From contig NZ_JADEVO010000021.1 in assembly GCF_017114825.1 (NCBI RefSeq), positions 31,131-95,130 of the forward strand: a stretch of DNA of 64,000 nt, written 5' to 3'. Positions within the stretch are counted from its first letter, which is position 1; each line of letters opens with the position of its first letter. Made by a program: the position numbers and the translations under genes. Source of the DNA: Pseudomonas gregormendelii (GTDB taxonomy: Bacteria; Pseudomonadota; Gammaproteobacteria; Pseudomonadales; Pseudomonadaceae). Positions 16,578-25,363 of this stretch are shown piece by piece. The notes below the pieces were generated by a model that made no database searches, was not told the DNA's origin, and was given only the letters and a program-made list of their open reading frames with translations.

Positions 16578-16598
16578 ACTTCAGTAACGCGAGCGCTA

Positions 16599-17933
16599 TT
16601 ACAACAGCGGGATCGAATAGCTGAGGATCAGGCGGTTTTCGTCCTGCGAACGGGTGTTCGGCAGGTCGGTGCGCCAGGTAGCATTTTTCCACATGAAGCC
16701 TACGTTTTTCAGCGGGCCTTCTGGTACCACGTAAGCCAGGGTGAAGTCGCGTTCCCACTCGGAGGCACCCGAAGCGGCCTGCTGACGGTTTGCACCAACG
16801 GTGTCGATATCGTCACCCTTGAGGTACACAGCACCAGCAGTCAGACCAGGCACGCCGACTTTAGCGAAGTCATAGGAGTAGCGTACTTGCCAGGTTTTCT
16901 CGCCAGCACGGCCGAATTTCTGGATCTGCATGTCAGTGATGGTGTAGTTCGACGAACCGTCGCCCTGGTTCAACCAAGGGAAATCGCTACTGCCGTTGCT
17001 GACCTGGTAACCGCCACCGAAGGTGTGACCGGCAACGGTGTACAGGAACAGGCCGCTGTACAGGTTGTTATCGACCGGGCCTTTACCGCTTGGCACGCCG
17101 TTGTAGTTACCGTTGCTGAAGTAAGCAGCGGTATTGGAGTTGGCACCGTCATCCGAGCTATTGAAATAACGCAGGTCAGATTTCAGAACGCCCGGGCCGA
17201 TTGCCCAGTTGTGCACCAGACCCAGGAAGTGTTGCTTGTAGAAATCTTCCAGGTTGCCGTAGTAGTACTGGGCAGTCAGGTCTTTGGTGATCTTGTAGTC
17301 ACCGCCGGCATAGATGAACTTGTTGCTGTTGGCGACACGAGCGTTGGCACCGCCGATCGACAGTTGTTCATTGTTGCTGGAGTTACGACCTTTGACGTGC
17401 TCGATCTGGCCACCGACCAAGGTCAGGTCCTTGATCTCGCCAGAAGTGATCTGGCCACCCTGCCAGGTTTGTGGCAGCAGGCGACCGTCGTTAGTGACAA
17501 TGACCGGGTTCTTCGGCTGCAAGGTACCCAGCTTCAATTCAGTCTGGGAGATCTTGGCCTTGGCCGTCAGGCCCAGGCTGGAGAAGTTATCGACCGCTTC
17601 ACCGTTGGATTTGCTAGGGAACACGGTGCCGCCATAGGAAGTGGCCGTCGCACCGTTAGTACCGCCACCGGAATCGAGGCGTACGCCCAGCAGGCCAATG
17701 GCATCGATACCGAAGCCAACAGTTCCTTGGGTGTAGCCGGAGATGAAACGCAGGTCGAAGCCTTGGCCCCATTCTTCGTTTTTATTGGCGCCGGTACCGT
17801 CACGGTTATCGGTGTTGATGTAGAAGTTGCGCAGGCCCAGGGTGGCCTTGCTGTCTTCGATGAAACCGGCGGCGCCTGCCTGCTGCGCCAAAACCCCTAC
17901 GGCCACAGCCAGGGCCAAAGTGGACTTGTTCAT
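16599..17933 (-). CDS. OprD-family outer-membrane porin (first of a pair)
   Basis: This 444-residue protein is a substrate-specific porin of the OprD/OccD-OccK group. It has a signal peptide (MNKSTLALAVAVGVLAQQAG, cleaved after GAA) and then GFIEDSKATLGLRNFYINTD, the usual first strand. It ends in LILSYSIPLL, a C-terminal aromatic/hydrophobic signature of outer-membrane barrels. The ATG at 17933 has AGGAGCG upstream; a longer frame starting at 18017 lacks a signal sequence. Its location between lsfA and tauA suggests uptake of a sulfur compound, but OprD specificity cannot be read from sequence. It shares its signal peptide and 5' region with the next porin. Confidence 0.93.
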   Translation of the reverse strand: MNKSTLALAVAVGVLAQQAGAAGFIEDSKATLGLRNFYINTDNRDGTGANKNEEWGQGFDLRFISGYTQGTVGFGIDAIGLLGVRLDSGGGTNGATATSYGGTVFPSKSNGEAVDNFSSLGLTAKAKISQTELKLGTLQPKNPVIVTNDGRLLPQTWQGGQITSGEIKDLTLVGGQIEHVKGRNSSNNEQLSIGGANARVANSNKFIYAGGDYKITKDLTAQYYYGNLEDFYKQHFLGLVHNWAIGPGVLKSDLRYFNSSDDGANSNTAAYFSNGNYNGVPSGKGPVDNNLYSGLFLYTVAGHTFGGGYQVSNGSSDFPWLNQGDGSSNYTITDMQIQKFGRAGEKTWQVRYSYDFAKVGVPGLTAGAVYLKGDDIDTVGANRQQAASGASEWERDFTLAYVVPEGPLKNVGFMWKNATWRTDLPNTRSQDENRLILSYSIPLL

Positions 17934-18299
17934 TGTTTCGCTCCTATCGTCTCTAATTTTTTTTCGGTCCAGAGTCGAATGCTCTGGATCCTGAAATGCG
18001 CGGTGACCGCAAACCACGGGTCATCGCGTGATGCGTCTACCCCGGGCGTCTGACCAAGGGAAATGGGGCCCGCATGGTAAACGGATAAAAAATAATTTCA
18101 TTCTTTTAATGCCATTCAGGAATAACGGATGGCATTTAATCGTGTCAGGCCACCGGTATCGGCCCCAGCGGGACGCACTTTAGGGCTTCGCGTTAAAAGC
18201 TAAAAAGAATAATAAATTACATAGTAAGACCTAATTTGAATATAAGAAAAATCCGAAAAAAAGCCCCGCCAGCTGGCAGGGCTTTTTCCGTGTTGGGTG
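17934..18299. other. Intergenic region upstream of the first porin
   Basis: This 366-base stretch holds the first porin's promoter side and the second porin's terminator (18256-18287). I see the hairpin CCAGAG-TCGAATG-CTCTGG at 17969-17987, an inverted repeat AATGCCAT...ATGGCATT at 18108-18136, and the segment TTTTAATGCCATTCAGGAA at 18104-18122. The last resembles TTTTAATAGCCTTTAGGAA at 19833-19851 upstream of the second porin. No coding signal is apparent. Confidence 0.6.
18256..18287 (-). terminator. Terminator of the second OprD-type porin gene
   Basis: On the minus strand AGCCCTGCCAGCTGGCGGGG followed by CTTTTTTT forms a stem with a very short loop, 13 bases past the porin stop codon. 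Confidence 0.93.
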
Positions 18300-19628
18300 T
18301 TACAGGAAGCTATAGGTGTAGTTGAAAATCACGCGGGTCTGGTCTTGCGCGGAGATGTTGGTGTCGCCGCGGTAGGTGCCGTGACGCAGGGTCGTGCCGA
18401 ACCCCTTGAGCGCGCCGGTTTGAATCACGTAGTCCACGCGCAGGTCGCGCTCCCACTCGGTCTGGTCTTTGCCAACGCCGTTGGTGGCCTTGATGTCCTC
18501 GCCGCGCAGATAAGCGGCCGAGGCCTTCAGGCCTGGAACGCCCAGGGATGCGAAGTCGAAGGTGTACTGACCGAATGTGGTGTTCTCACCTGCACGCACG
18601 AAGCCGTTGATCATGGCGTCGGTGAACGAGTAGAAGCTCGAACCGCCGGCTCCTTCGTTGCGACCATTGCCGTCGACCACGCTGCCCTGGTTCAGGTAGA
18701 CGAAACCACCGTCATCGCTGACTCGCTGATGGCCCAGCAAGAATGCGTTCGGACCCAGGGTGTAGGTGAACATGGCGCTCCAGGTCTGGTTATCCACCTC
18801 GCCCGGGTTCTTCGCATAACCGCCGTTGTTGTTGAAGCGGTAACCCGCATCACCGTTCTTGCCGTCGGAGCTGCTGTCGAAATAGCGCAGGTCAGTCTTG
18901 AACGACTGGGTGGCGCTGATCGGGTAGACGTGTACCAGGCCCAGGAAATGCTGCTTGTAGTAGTCTTCCAGATTGGCGTAGTAGTACTGCAGCATCAGGT
19001 CTTTGGTGACCTTCCAGTCAGCACCACCGTAACGGAATTTGTTGCTTTCTTCAGTGCCGCCAGCGACTGCCAGACCGGTGGTGTTCGACGACGCTCGACC
19101 CGCGGCGTGCTCGAGCTGGCCGGCGTTGAACGTGACGTTGTCGATTTCCTTCGAGGTGATGGTGCCGCCTTCGAAGGTCTGTGGCAGCAGGCGGCTGTCG
19201 TTCGCGATCAGTACCGGCATGCTCGGTTGCAAGGCACCACCGAGGTGGGCTTCGGTTTTCGAGATACGTGCCTTGACGTTACCGGCTACCCGGCTCCACG
19301 GGTCGGATGCCGAGCCGTCAGTGTCACTTGGGAAGAATGAGTTGTTGTCCGGGTGATGACCGCGACCACCGTCCAGATGAATGCCGACCAGCGCCTGGGC
19401 GTCAAAGCCGAAGCCGACCGTGCCTTGGGTGAAGCCCGACAGGTAGTCGAACTTGAGACCCTGAGCAGCTTCGCGCTGATCATTGGCGGCGCCTTCGCGA
19501 GTGTCGGCGTTGTAATACATGGTGCGAGAACTGACGGAAGCCTTGCTGTCTTCAATGAATCCGGCGGCGCCTGCCTGCTGCGCCATTACCCCTACGGCCA
19601 CGGCCAAGGCCAAGGTGGACTTGTTCAT
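18300..19628 (-). CDS. OprD-family outer-membrane porin (second of a pair)
   Basis: This 442-residue porin begins with a signal peptide differing by one residue from that of its downstream neighbour (MNKSTLALAVAVGVMAQQAG) and GFIEDSKASVSSRTMYYNAD. The C-terminus VIFNYTYSFL ends in phenylalanine-leucine. Other OprD-type segments shared with the first porin are RLLPQTFEGG, the LMLQYYYANLEDYYKQHFLG strand and DLRYFDSSSDG. GAGGAGC precedes the ATG. The two genes are clearly homologous throughout but have diverged in the loops, so this is an older tandem duplication with a conserved or converted 5' end. Substrate unknown; context suggests sulfur metabolism. Confidence 0.93.
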   Translation of the reverse strand: MNKSTLALAVAVGVMAQQAGAAGFIEDSKASVSSRTMYYNADTREGAANDQREAAQGLKFDYLSGFTQGTVGFGFDAQALVGIHLDGGRGHHPDNNSFFPSDTDGSASDPWSRVAGNVKARISKTEAHLGGALQPSMPVLIANDSRLLPQTFEGGTITSKEIDNVTFNAGQLEHAAGRASSNTTGLAVAGGTEESNKFRYGGADWKVTKDLMLQYYYANLEDYYKQHFLGLVHVYPISATQSFKTDLRYFDSSSDGKNGDAGYRFNNNGGYAKNPGEVDNQTWSAMFTYTLGPNAFLLGHQRVSDDGGFVYLNQGSVVDGNGRNEGAGGSSFYSFTDAMINGFVRAGENTTFGQYTFDFASLGVPGLKASAAYLRGEDIKATNGVGKDQTEWERDLRVDYVIQTGALKGFGTTLRHGTYRGDTNISAQDQTRVIFNYTYSFL

Positions 19629-19977
19629 TTTTTAAGCTCCTCTCGTTTCTAATTTTTGTATTCCTGGCCCTGGGTCAAATGCCCGGGATCCTAGGATTTG
19701 CGATTAGCGCCAGACCGTGACCTGCAAGTCAATCGTAACCGTATGTGACTACGACCATGGTCTAATCCCCGTGAATCCAGCGTCGGCAGATAAATGCGCT
19801 TTGCATAAATCCAATACGAAGCATCCGATGTTTTTTAATAGCCTTTAGGAACTGACCACAGGCGCGGTCCGGTGAACGCAAGCCTATAAGCTAATTCCCA
19901 AAAGATATTTATTGGCCATTTTTTAGATCGATTAGATTTAACGGAAATCCGCATTTCCTCTCATCGAAGACCAGGTC
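19629..19977. other. Divergent promoter region between the second porin and tauA
   Basis: These 349 bases contain the hairpin-like CCTGGG-TCAAATG-CCCGGG at 19669-19687, which occupies the same place relative to the porin start as the hairpin of the first porin. Further along are TTTTAATAGCCTTTAGGAA at 19833-19851 and, 65 bases before tauA, ATATTTATT at 19905-19913. No open frame with coding character was seen. Confidence 0.6.
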
Positions 19978-20964
19978 ATGACAATCAAGCGCGCACTATC
20001 CAGCCCAATTGTTACAGTTTGTGTATCGGCTTTAATTTCTTTTAACGCCGTCGCCGCCAACCTGACCGTGGGATATCAGACCGGGATTGATCCGAGCAAG
20101 GTGCCGCAGGCCGACGGCCTGTATGAGAAAACCATTGGCCAGAAAATCGATTGGCGACGCTTCAACAGCGGGCCGGAGGTGGTCACGGCCATTGCTTCCG
20201 GGGATGTGCAGATCGGGAATCTGGGCTCCAGCCCGCTGGCCGCCGCGGCTTCGCGGAACCTGCCAATCGTTGCCTTCATCGTTTCGGCGCAGATCAATGC
20301 CGCCGAGGCGCTGGTGGTCCGTAACGGGAGCGGGATCAATAAACCGGAAGATCTGATCGGCAAGACCATCGCCACGCCCTTCGTTTCCACCTCTCATTAC
20401 AGCCTGCTCGGCGCACTGAAGCATTGGGGCCTGAGTACTTCGCAAGTGAAGGTGGTGAACCTGCAGCCGGCGGAAATTGCTGCTGCCTGGAAGCGTGGTG
20501 ATATTGACGGGGCCTTCGTATGGTCGCCTGCCCTGGGCGAAATCCGCAAGACCGGCAAGACCCTGACCGATGCGGCCGAGGTTGGCCAATGGGGCGCTCC
20601 GACTTTCGAAGTGTGGGTGGCGCGCAAGGATTACGCCGAGAAGCACCCGGAAGTGATTGCCAGGTTCGCCAAGGTCACCCTGGACTCATTCGCCGACTAC
20701 GCCGCGCATAAAGACAGCTGGACTGCCGATTCGGTGCCGGTGCAGAAAATCGCCAAATTGACCGGTGCCAATGCCACCGATGTGCCTGAACTGCTGGCCG
20801 GCTCGGCTTTCCCGGACGCCAAGGCACAGCAGACCACCGCGCTGCTGGAGGGCGGCACGGCCAAGGCGATTGGCGAGACGGCGAAGTTCCTGAAGGAACA
20901 GGGCAAAGTCGAGACGGTGCTGCCGGATTATTCGGCGTACGTCAGCTCTAAATACGTGGAATAA
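19978..20964 (+). CDS. tauA: Taurine-type sulfonate-binding protein TauA, without its transporter
   Basis: This 328-residue periplasmic binding protein has a signal peptide of about 26 residues (MTIKRALSSPIVTVCVSALI, cleaved after AVA) and a mature start ANLTVGYQTGIDPSKVPQADG, typical of TauA. Family segments WRRFNSGPEVVTAIASGDVQ, GNLGSSPLAAAASRNLPI and FVWSPALGEIRKTG are present. In most bacteria tauA heads tauABCD, but here a long inverted repeat and the opposing argA follow directly, so no ATPase, permease or dioxygenase is adjacent. It might use the Ssu membrane proteins 8 kb away or a complex elsewhere. The ligand is inferred from the family only. Confidence 0.9.
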   Translation: MTIKRALSSPIVTVCVSALISFNAVAANLTVGYQTGIDPSKVPQADGLYEKTIGQKIDWRRFNSGPEVVTAIASGDVQIGNLGSSPLAAAASRNLPIVAFIVSAQINAAEALVVRNGSGINKPEDLIGKTIATPFVSTSHYSLLGALKHWGLSTSQVKVVNLQPAEIAAAWKRGDIDGAFVWSPALGEIRKTGKTLTDAAEVGQWGAPTFEVWVARKDYAEKHPEVIARFAKVTLDSFADYAAHKDSWTADSVPVQKIAKLTGANATDVPELLAGSAFPDAKAQQTTALLEGGTAKAIGETAKFLKEQGKVETVLPDYSAYVSSKYVE

Positions 20965-20969
20965 ACGCG

Positions 20970-21058
20970 ATCCCCCGTAGGAGCTGCCGCAGGCTGCGAT
21001 CTTTTGACTTGTTTTTAGATCAAAAGATCGCAGCCTGCGGCAGCTCCTACAGGGGGAT
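20970..21058. repeat. REP-type inverted repeat, family A, long near-perfect stem
   Basis: Two arms of 38-39 bases, ATCCCCCGTAGGAGCTGCCG with CAGGCTGCGATCTTTTGA and the complement, differ by a single inserted A and flank a 12-base loop. It fills the space between the convergent tauA and argA genes and could serve as a transcript end for both. Confidence 0.95.
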
Positions 21059-21062
21059 TGCG

Positions 21063-22361
21063 TTACAGGGTTTTTTCGAAGATCTTCGAATTACGCTGAT
21101 AGTTGTACAGCGACGCTCGCGCCGACGGCAGCCGGTCCACGCTGCTTGGCACGAACCCGCGCTCGCGGAACCAGTGGGCGGTACGGGTCGTGAGGACGAA
21201 CAGGGTTTTCAGGCCCTGGGCCCGGGCGCGGGTTTCGATGCGCTCCAGCAGTTCATCGCCACGCCCGCCGTGGCGGTACTCCGGGTTGACCGCCAGGCAC
21301 GCCAGCTCACCCGCATCCGAATCGGCAATCTGATACAGCGCCGCGCAGGCGATGATCATGCCTTCGCGCTCGACCATGCTGAATTGCTCGATCTCGCGCT
21401 CCAGCACCTCTCGGGAACGACGCACCAGGATGCCCTGCTCTTCCAGCGGGCTGATCAGTTCCAGCAAGCCACCGACGTCCTCAATCGCCGCTTCGCGCAC
21501 GATTTCGAATTGCTCCTGGGCCACCAGGGTACCGCCACCGTCGCGGGTGAACAGCTCGGTCAGTAGCGCACCGTTTTCGGCATAACTGACGATATGACTG
21601 CGTGCTACACCGCCACGGCAGGCCTCAGCAGCGGCATCGAGCAGTTCCCCCTGATAATTGCTGCCCAGGCGCAGCAGGTGCGCCGGCACTTGCTGAGGAC
21701 GCAACTCACGCACCAGGCGTCCGTTTTCGTCGATCAGGCCCAGGTCGGCACCAAACAGCAGCAATTTGTCGGCGCCCAGGTCGATGGCGGCGCGGGTCGC
21801 GACGTCTTCGCAAGCCAGATTGAAGATCTCGCCGGTTGGCGAATAGCCCAAAGGCGACAGCAACACGATGGAGCGCTCGTCCAGCAGGCGATTGATGCCT
21901 TTGCGGTCGACCCGACGCACCTCACCGGTGTGGTGGTAATCAACCCCTTCGAGCACGCCGATCGGCCGTGCGGTTACCAGGTTGCCGCTGGCCACCCGCA
22001 GGCGCGAGCCCTGCATCGGCGAAGACGCCATGTCCATCGACAGTCGCGCTTCGATGGCGATCCGCAGCTGGCCGACGGCATCGATCACGCATTCAAGGGT
22101 GGCGGCATCGGTGATACGCATCCCATGGTGGTAATGCGGGGTCAGGCCACGGGCAGCCAGGCGCGCTTCGATTTGTGGACGGGAGCCGTGAACCAGCACC
22201 AGCCGCACGCCCAGGCTGTGCAGCAGCACCAGGTCATGGACGATGTTGCCAAAGTTTGGATGCTCCACGCCATCGCCGGGCAGCATGACAACGAAGGTGC
22301 AATCGCGGTGGGCGTTGATGTAGGGGGAAGCGTGACGAAGCCAATTAACGTATTCGGGCAT
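21063..22361 (-). CDS. argA: N-acetylglutamate synthase
   Basis: This 432-residue enzyme makes N-acetylglutamate from glutamate and acetyl-CoA, the first step of arginine synthesis. The N-terminal two thirds is an amino-acid-kinase-like domain that binds arginine for feedback control (HDLVLLHSLGVRLVLVHGSR near residues 50-70). The C-terminal third is a GNAT acetyltransferase (ACLAVNPEYRHGGRGDELLE near 370). I chose ATG at 22361 because MPEYVNWLRHASPYINAHRD is the usual start and gives the same length as I recall for P. aeruginosa. It follows argE on the same strand with a 244-base gap holding a REP element, so it may have its own promoter. Confidence 0.96.
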   Translation of the reverse strand: MPEYVNWLRHASPYINAHRDCTFVVMLPGDGVEHPNFGNIVHDLVLLHSLGVRLVLVHGSRPQIEARLAARGLTPHYHHGMRITDAATLECVIDAVGQLRIAIEARLSMDMASSPMQGSRLRVASGNLVTARPIGVLEGVDYHHTGEVRRVDRKGINRLLDERSIVLLSPLGYSPTGEIFNLACEDVATRAAIDLGADKLLLFGADLGLIDENGRLVRELRPQQVPAHLLRLGSNYQGELLDAAAEACRGGVARSHIVSYAENGALLTELFTRDGGGTLVAQEQFEIVREAAIEDVGGLLELISPLEEQGILVRRSREVLEREIEQFSMVEREGMIIACAALYQIADSDAGELACLAVNPEYRHGGRGDELLERIETRARAQGLKTLFVLTTRTAHWFRERGFVPSSVDRLPSARASLYNYQRNSKIFEKTL

Positions 22362-22512
22362 GAACCTGGGCCTGTAATAAATAGCAGCCAAAAAATGGGC
22401 GAAACGGAACAACGCACAGCGGGCTGATGGTTATCGTCGGAACAGGCTTGGCGACACGCGCGCTCTCCTCATGAATACGGGATTGATGACCGCCAATTTA
22501 CACGGCGAACGG

Positions 22513-22595
22513 TGTAGGAGCTGCCGCAGGCTGCGATCTTTTGATGTTGCTCCTAAAAACAAGATCAAAGATCGCCGCCTGCGGCAGCGCCTACG
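22513..22595. repeat. REP-type inverted repeat, family A
   Basis: GTAGGAGCTGCCGCAGGCTG with CGATCTTTTGAT faces a complement with two mismatches (GATCAAAGATCGCCGCCTGC and GGCAGCGCCTAC). It lies between argE and argA, just past the argE stop codon. Confidence 0.9.
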
Positions 22596-22605
22596 GCGAT
22601 AGCGT

Positions 22606-23766
22606 TCAACCGACAGATTTGGCCGGTGTCAGGCAGTAATGTTCAATCAGTTGTCGTAATAGATGCACCGTAGGCTGCAAACGTGACATTTCGAGGTATT
22701 CCCCCGGCTGGTGGGCACAGGCTATATCCCCAGGACCAAGCACCAGCGTTTCACAACCAAGGCGCTGAAGATAAGGCGCTTCGGTGCCGAACGCCACTGC
22801 TTCGGCCATGTGACCTGTGAGCTTTTCGGCGACGCGTACCAGTTCAGCGTCTTCAGCCTGCTCGAACGGCGGCACTTCAGGGAATAGCGGCGCGTAATCG
22901 ATTTTTACCTGATGCCGTTCGGCAACCGGCATGAGCCGCTGCAAAATCTCCGCGCGCAAGGCCTTCGGGTCCATGCCTGGAAGCGGTCGCAAATCGAACT
23001 CCAGGGAGCACTGCCCGCAAATCCGGTTGGGATTATCGCCGCCGTGGATGCACCCGAAGTTCATCGTGGGCGTGGGTACGCCGAACTGCGGGTTGCGAAA
23101 CTCGCGTTGCCAGAGCAAGCGCAGGCCACGCAGCTCACCGATGGCATCGTGCATCGCTTCGAGGGCACTGTGTCCCAGGCGGGGGTCGGAGGAATGGCCA
23201 CTCTGCCCGAGTATGTCGATGCGCTCCATCATGATGCCCTTGTGCATGCGGATCGGCTTCAGGCCGGTCGGTTCGCCGATCACTGCCGCGCGCCCCAGCG
23301 ACCGTCCGGCTGCGGCCAGCGCGCGGGCACCGGACATCGAGCTTTCTTCATCGCAGGTGGCGAGGATCAGCAGCGGCTGTTTGAACGGCTGGTCGAGCAA
23401 GGGTATGACGGCTTCGATCGCCAAAGCGAAGAAACCCTTCATGTCGCAACTGCCCAAACCCACCCAGCGGCCGTCGACTTCGGTCAGCTTCAGAGGATCG
23501 GTCTGCCACAAAGCGCCATCGAACGGCACGGTGTCGCTATGCCCGGCCAATACCAGGCCACCAGGACCGGAACCGAAGCTGGCGAGCAGATTAAATTTGC
23601 CGGGGCTGACCTGCTGGATGTCGCAGGCAAAACCCAGGTCGCCCAGCCAGGTGGCCAGCAGGTCGATGACAGGGCGGTTGGTCTGATCGAGACTGGCCTG
23701 GGTGCAACTGACGGACGGTGCAGCGATCAGCGCAGCGAACTGATCTTTCATGGACGGCAAAGGCAT
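22606..23766 (-). CDS. argE: Acetylornithine deacetylase
   Basis: This 386-residue zinc hydrolase of the M20 family removes acetate from N-acetylornithine. Metal-binding and catalytic signs are VLAGHSDTVPFD near residue 78, GSCDMKGFFAL near 107 and CDEESSMSGARA near 140; the dimerisation domain holds GQSGHSSDPRLGHSA. The ATG at 23766 has GGAG six bases upstream; a TTG four codons earlier overlaps that ribosome site. It lies upstream of argA on the same strand. Since pseudomonads usually recycle acetyl groups with ArgJ, keeping both argA and an ArgE-like protein is common in this genus; its exact substrate remains open. Confidence 0.92.
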   Translation of the reverse strand: MPLPSMKDQFAALIAAPSVSCTQASLDQTNRPVIDLLATWLGDLGFACDIQQVSPGKFNLLASFGSGPGGLVLAGHSDTVPFDGALWQTDPLKLTEVDGRWVGLGSCDMKGFFALAIEAVIPLLDQPFKQPLLILATCDEESSMSGARALAAAGRSLGRAAVIGEPTGLKPIRMHKGIMMERIDILGQSGHSSDPRLGHSALEAMHDAIGELRGLRLLWQREFRNPQFGVPTPTMNFGCIHGGDNPNRICGQCSLEFDLRPLPGMDPKALRAEILQRLMPVAERHQVKIDYAPLFPEVPPFEQAEDAELVRVAEKLTGHMAEAVAFGTEAPYLQRLGCETLVLGPGDIACAHQPGEYLEMSRLQPTVHLLRQLIEHYCLTPAKSVG

Positions 23767-23922
23767 CGCTGACTCCAACTCCCGAATTGAAGTCCATCAT
23801 AGAGCTATCTGGCGGCAGGAATAAACCGTCGCGGGGCGTAGGATGGACGAGTCCTGTACACTGCACGGCCTTGGCAGCCACACATTCCCCCGGCTGCGCT
23901 CCCGATCCTGGATTTTCCGGCC

Positions 23923-25290
23923 ATGCAGAAAGAAACCGAAATCAAACTCCGCGTCAGCCGCGAAACCCTCGCAGCTCTGCGCGAGCACCCGCTACTGAAA
24001 AAACGCAACAAAAGTGGCTGGGAACGCCGTGAACTGATGAACCAGTACTTCGACACGCCTGAGCGCGACCTGGCCCGCGCCAAGGTTGCCCTGCGCCTGC
24101 GCCGTGATGGCGAAGAAGTGATTCAGACCCTCAAGACCCGCGGCCACAGCGTTGCCGGTCTGTCCGAGCGTAACGAATACGACTGGAAACTGCCCAAAGC
24201 CAAGCTCGATGTGAAAAAACTCGACGGCGAATGCTGGCCTGAAGAGTTGGCCGAACTGGACAAGAAGACCCTGAAAGCCATCTTCACCACCGACTTCGTT
24301 CGCGAACGTGCCGAAATCGCTTGGGGCCGTGGCAAAACCAAGGTGGTCATCGAAGCCGCGCTGGACCTGGGCCATGTAGTGGTCGGCAAGCAGAAAGAAG
24401 AAATCTGCGAGCTGGAACTGGAACTGCGCGAAGGCGAACCTGCTGCTCTGCTGGAACTGGCTGCCGAACTGGCCGCAACCCTGGCGTTGATGCCGTGTGA
24501 CATCAGCAAGGCCGAGCGCGGTTATCGCCTGTACGACGCCAACAGCTATTCACTGAGCCTGCCGGCACCGCAAATCAGCGCCGAAATGCCGCTGGACGAC
24601 GCATTTGCCGCGCTGTGCTGGCATTTGCTGGCCAGTAGCCAGCGCCTGGCCGAGCAGTACCGCTTCAATGGCCACTGGCGTTTGCTGCAGGACTGGGTCG
24701 AGAACCTGGCTGAAATGCGCGCACTGCTCAGCAGCCTGGGGCAAGCCGCACCGCGTCAATCGACCCACGACCTGCGAGTCGCGCTGGACGCGTTGCTCGA
24801 AGACTGGCGCCCACTGGTCCAGGCCGGGGTGGATGACGAGGATGTGCGCAAAGCCGCGCCTGAACAATTCCTGGAAGAGCTCGAAGACCCGCGCTGGGGT
24901 CTGTTCTCCCTCAACACTTCGCGCTGGTTGCTGGCCCGTACCTGGACCGCCGAGCGTAACGTACGAGGCAATCGCCAGGGCGCGGCGCAACTGGGCAGCT
25001 GGCTTCCACGCCTGCTGGGCGAAGAGGCAACGTCCTTGCAGCTGCAGCGCTATCAGCAGCAACCGGAAGACCTCGCCGAGCAACTGCCGCGCATCGAGCG
25101 CATCCAGTCCTGGCTGCACCATGCCCGCAGCGTGCTGGAGATCCCGGAAATGGATCGCCTGTACGGTGAGCTGAAACAGCTGGCGCAACTGGCCAACGAG
25201 CCGATTACCGACGAATCCCTGGATGCGCGCAAGCAGCAGGCGATTGCGGTTTATCAGAATCGTGCCTGGAAAATGTTGCTGCGAATGTAA
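23923..25290 (+). CDS. CYTH-CHAD domain inorganic triphosphatase
   Basis: This 455-residue cytoplasmic protein joins a CYTH triphosphatase domain (about residues 1-205) to a CHAD domain (about 220-455). The CYTH signature ExExK is at E4-T-E6-I-K8, and basic tunnel residues follow (ALRLRRDGEEVIQTLKTRG). The CHAD part is a helical domain rich in histidine and arginine (QSTHDLRVALDALLEDWR). E. coli YgiF has the same architecture and hydrolyses inorganic triphosphate; CHAD domains bind polyphosphate. The ATG at 23923 is the natural start because the CYTH motif must lie at the N-terminus. It is divergent from argE and followed by a REP element. Confidence 0.93.
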   Translation: MQKETEIKLRVSRETLAALREHPLLKKRNKSGWERRELMNQYFDTPERDLARAKVALRLRRDGEEVIQTLKTRGHSVAGLSERNEYDWKLPKAKLDVKKLDGECWPEELAELDKKTLKAIFTTDFVRERAEIAWGRGKTKVVIEAALDLGHVVVGKQKEEICELELELREGEPAALLELAAELAATLALMPCDISKAERGYRLYDANSYSLSLPAPQISAEMPLDDAFAALCWHLLASSQRLAEQYRFNGHWRLLQDWVENLAEMRALLSSLGQAAPRQSTHDLRVALDALLEDWRPLVQAGVDDEDVRKAAPEQFLEELEDPRWGLFSLNTSRWLLARTWTAERNVRGNRQGAAQLGSWLPRLLGEEATSLQLQRYQQQPEDLAEQLPRIERIQSWLHHARSVLEIPEMDRLYGELKQLAQLANEPITDESLDARKQQAIAVYQNRAWKMLLRM

Positions 25291-25296
25291 CATCGT

Positions 25297-25361
25297 TAAA
25301 GATCGCAGCCTTCGGCAGCTCCTACGGATATACACATTCCCCCGCAGGCTGCGATCTTTTG
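25297..25361. repeat. REP-type inverted repeat, family A, short
   Basis: AAAGATCGCAGCCTTCGGCA with GCTCCTACG faces CCGCAGGCTGCGATCTTTTG; the second arm has lost the GTAGGAGCTG part. It sits between the convergent triphosphatase and Lrp-type genes. Confidence 0.85.
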
Positions 25362-25363
25362 CT

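Noticed and set aside
20970..21058. CRISPR repeats or transposon ends
   Set aside because: The repeats are paired inverted arms scattered one by one in gaps; no regular spacers, no target duplications and no cas or transposase genes are present.
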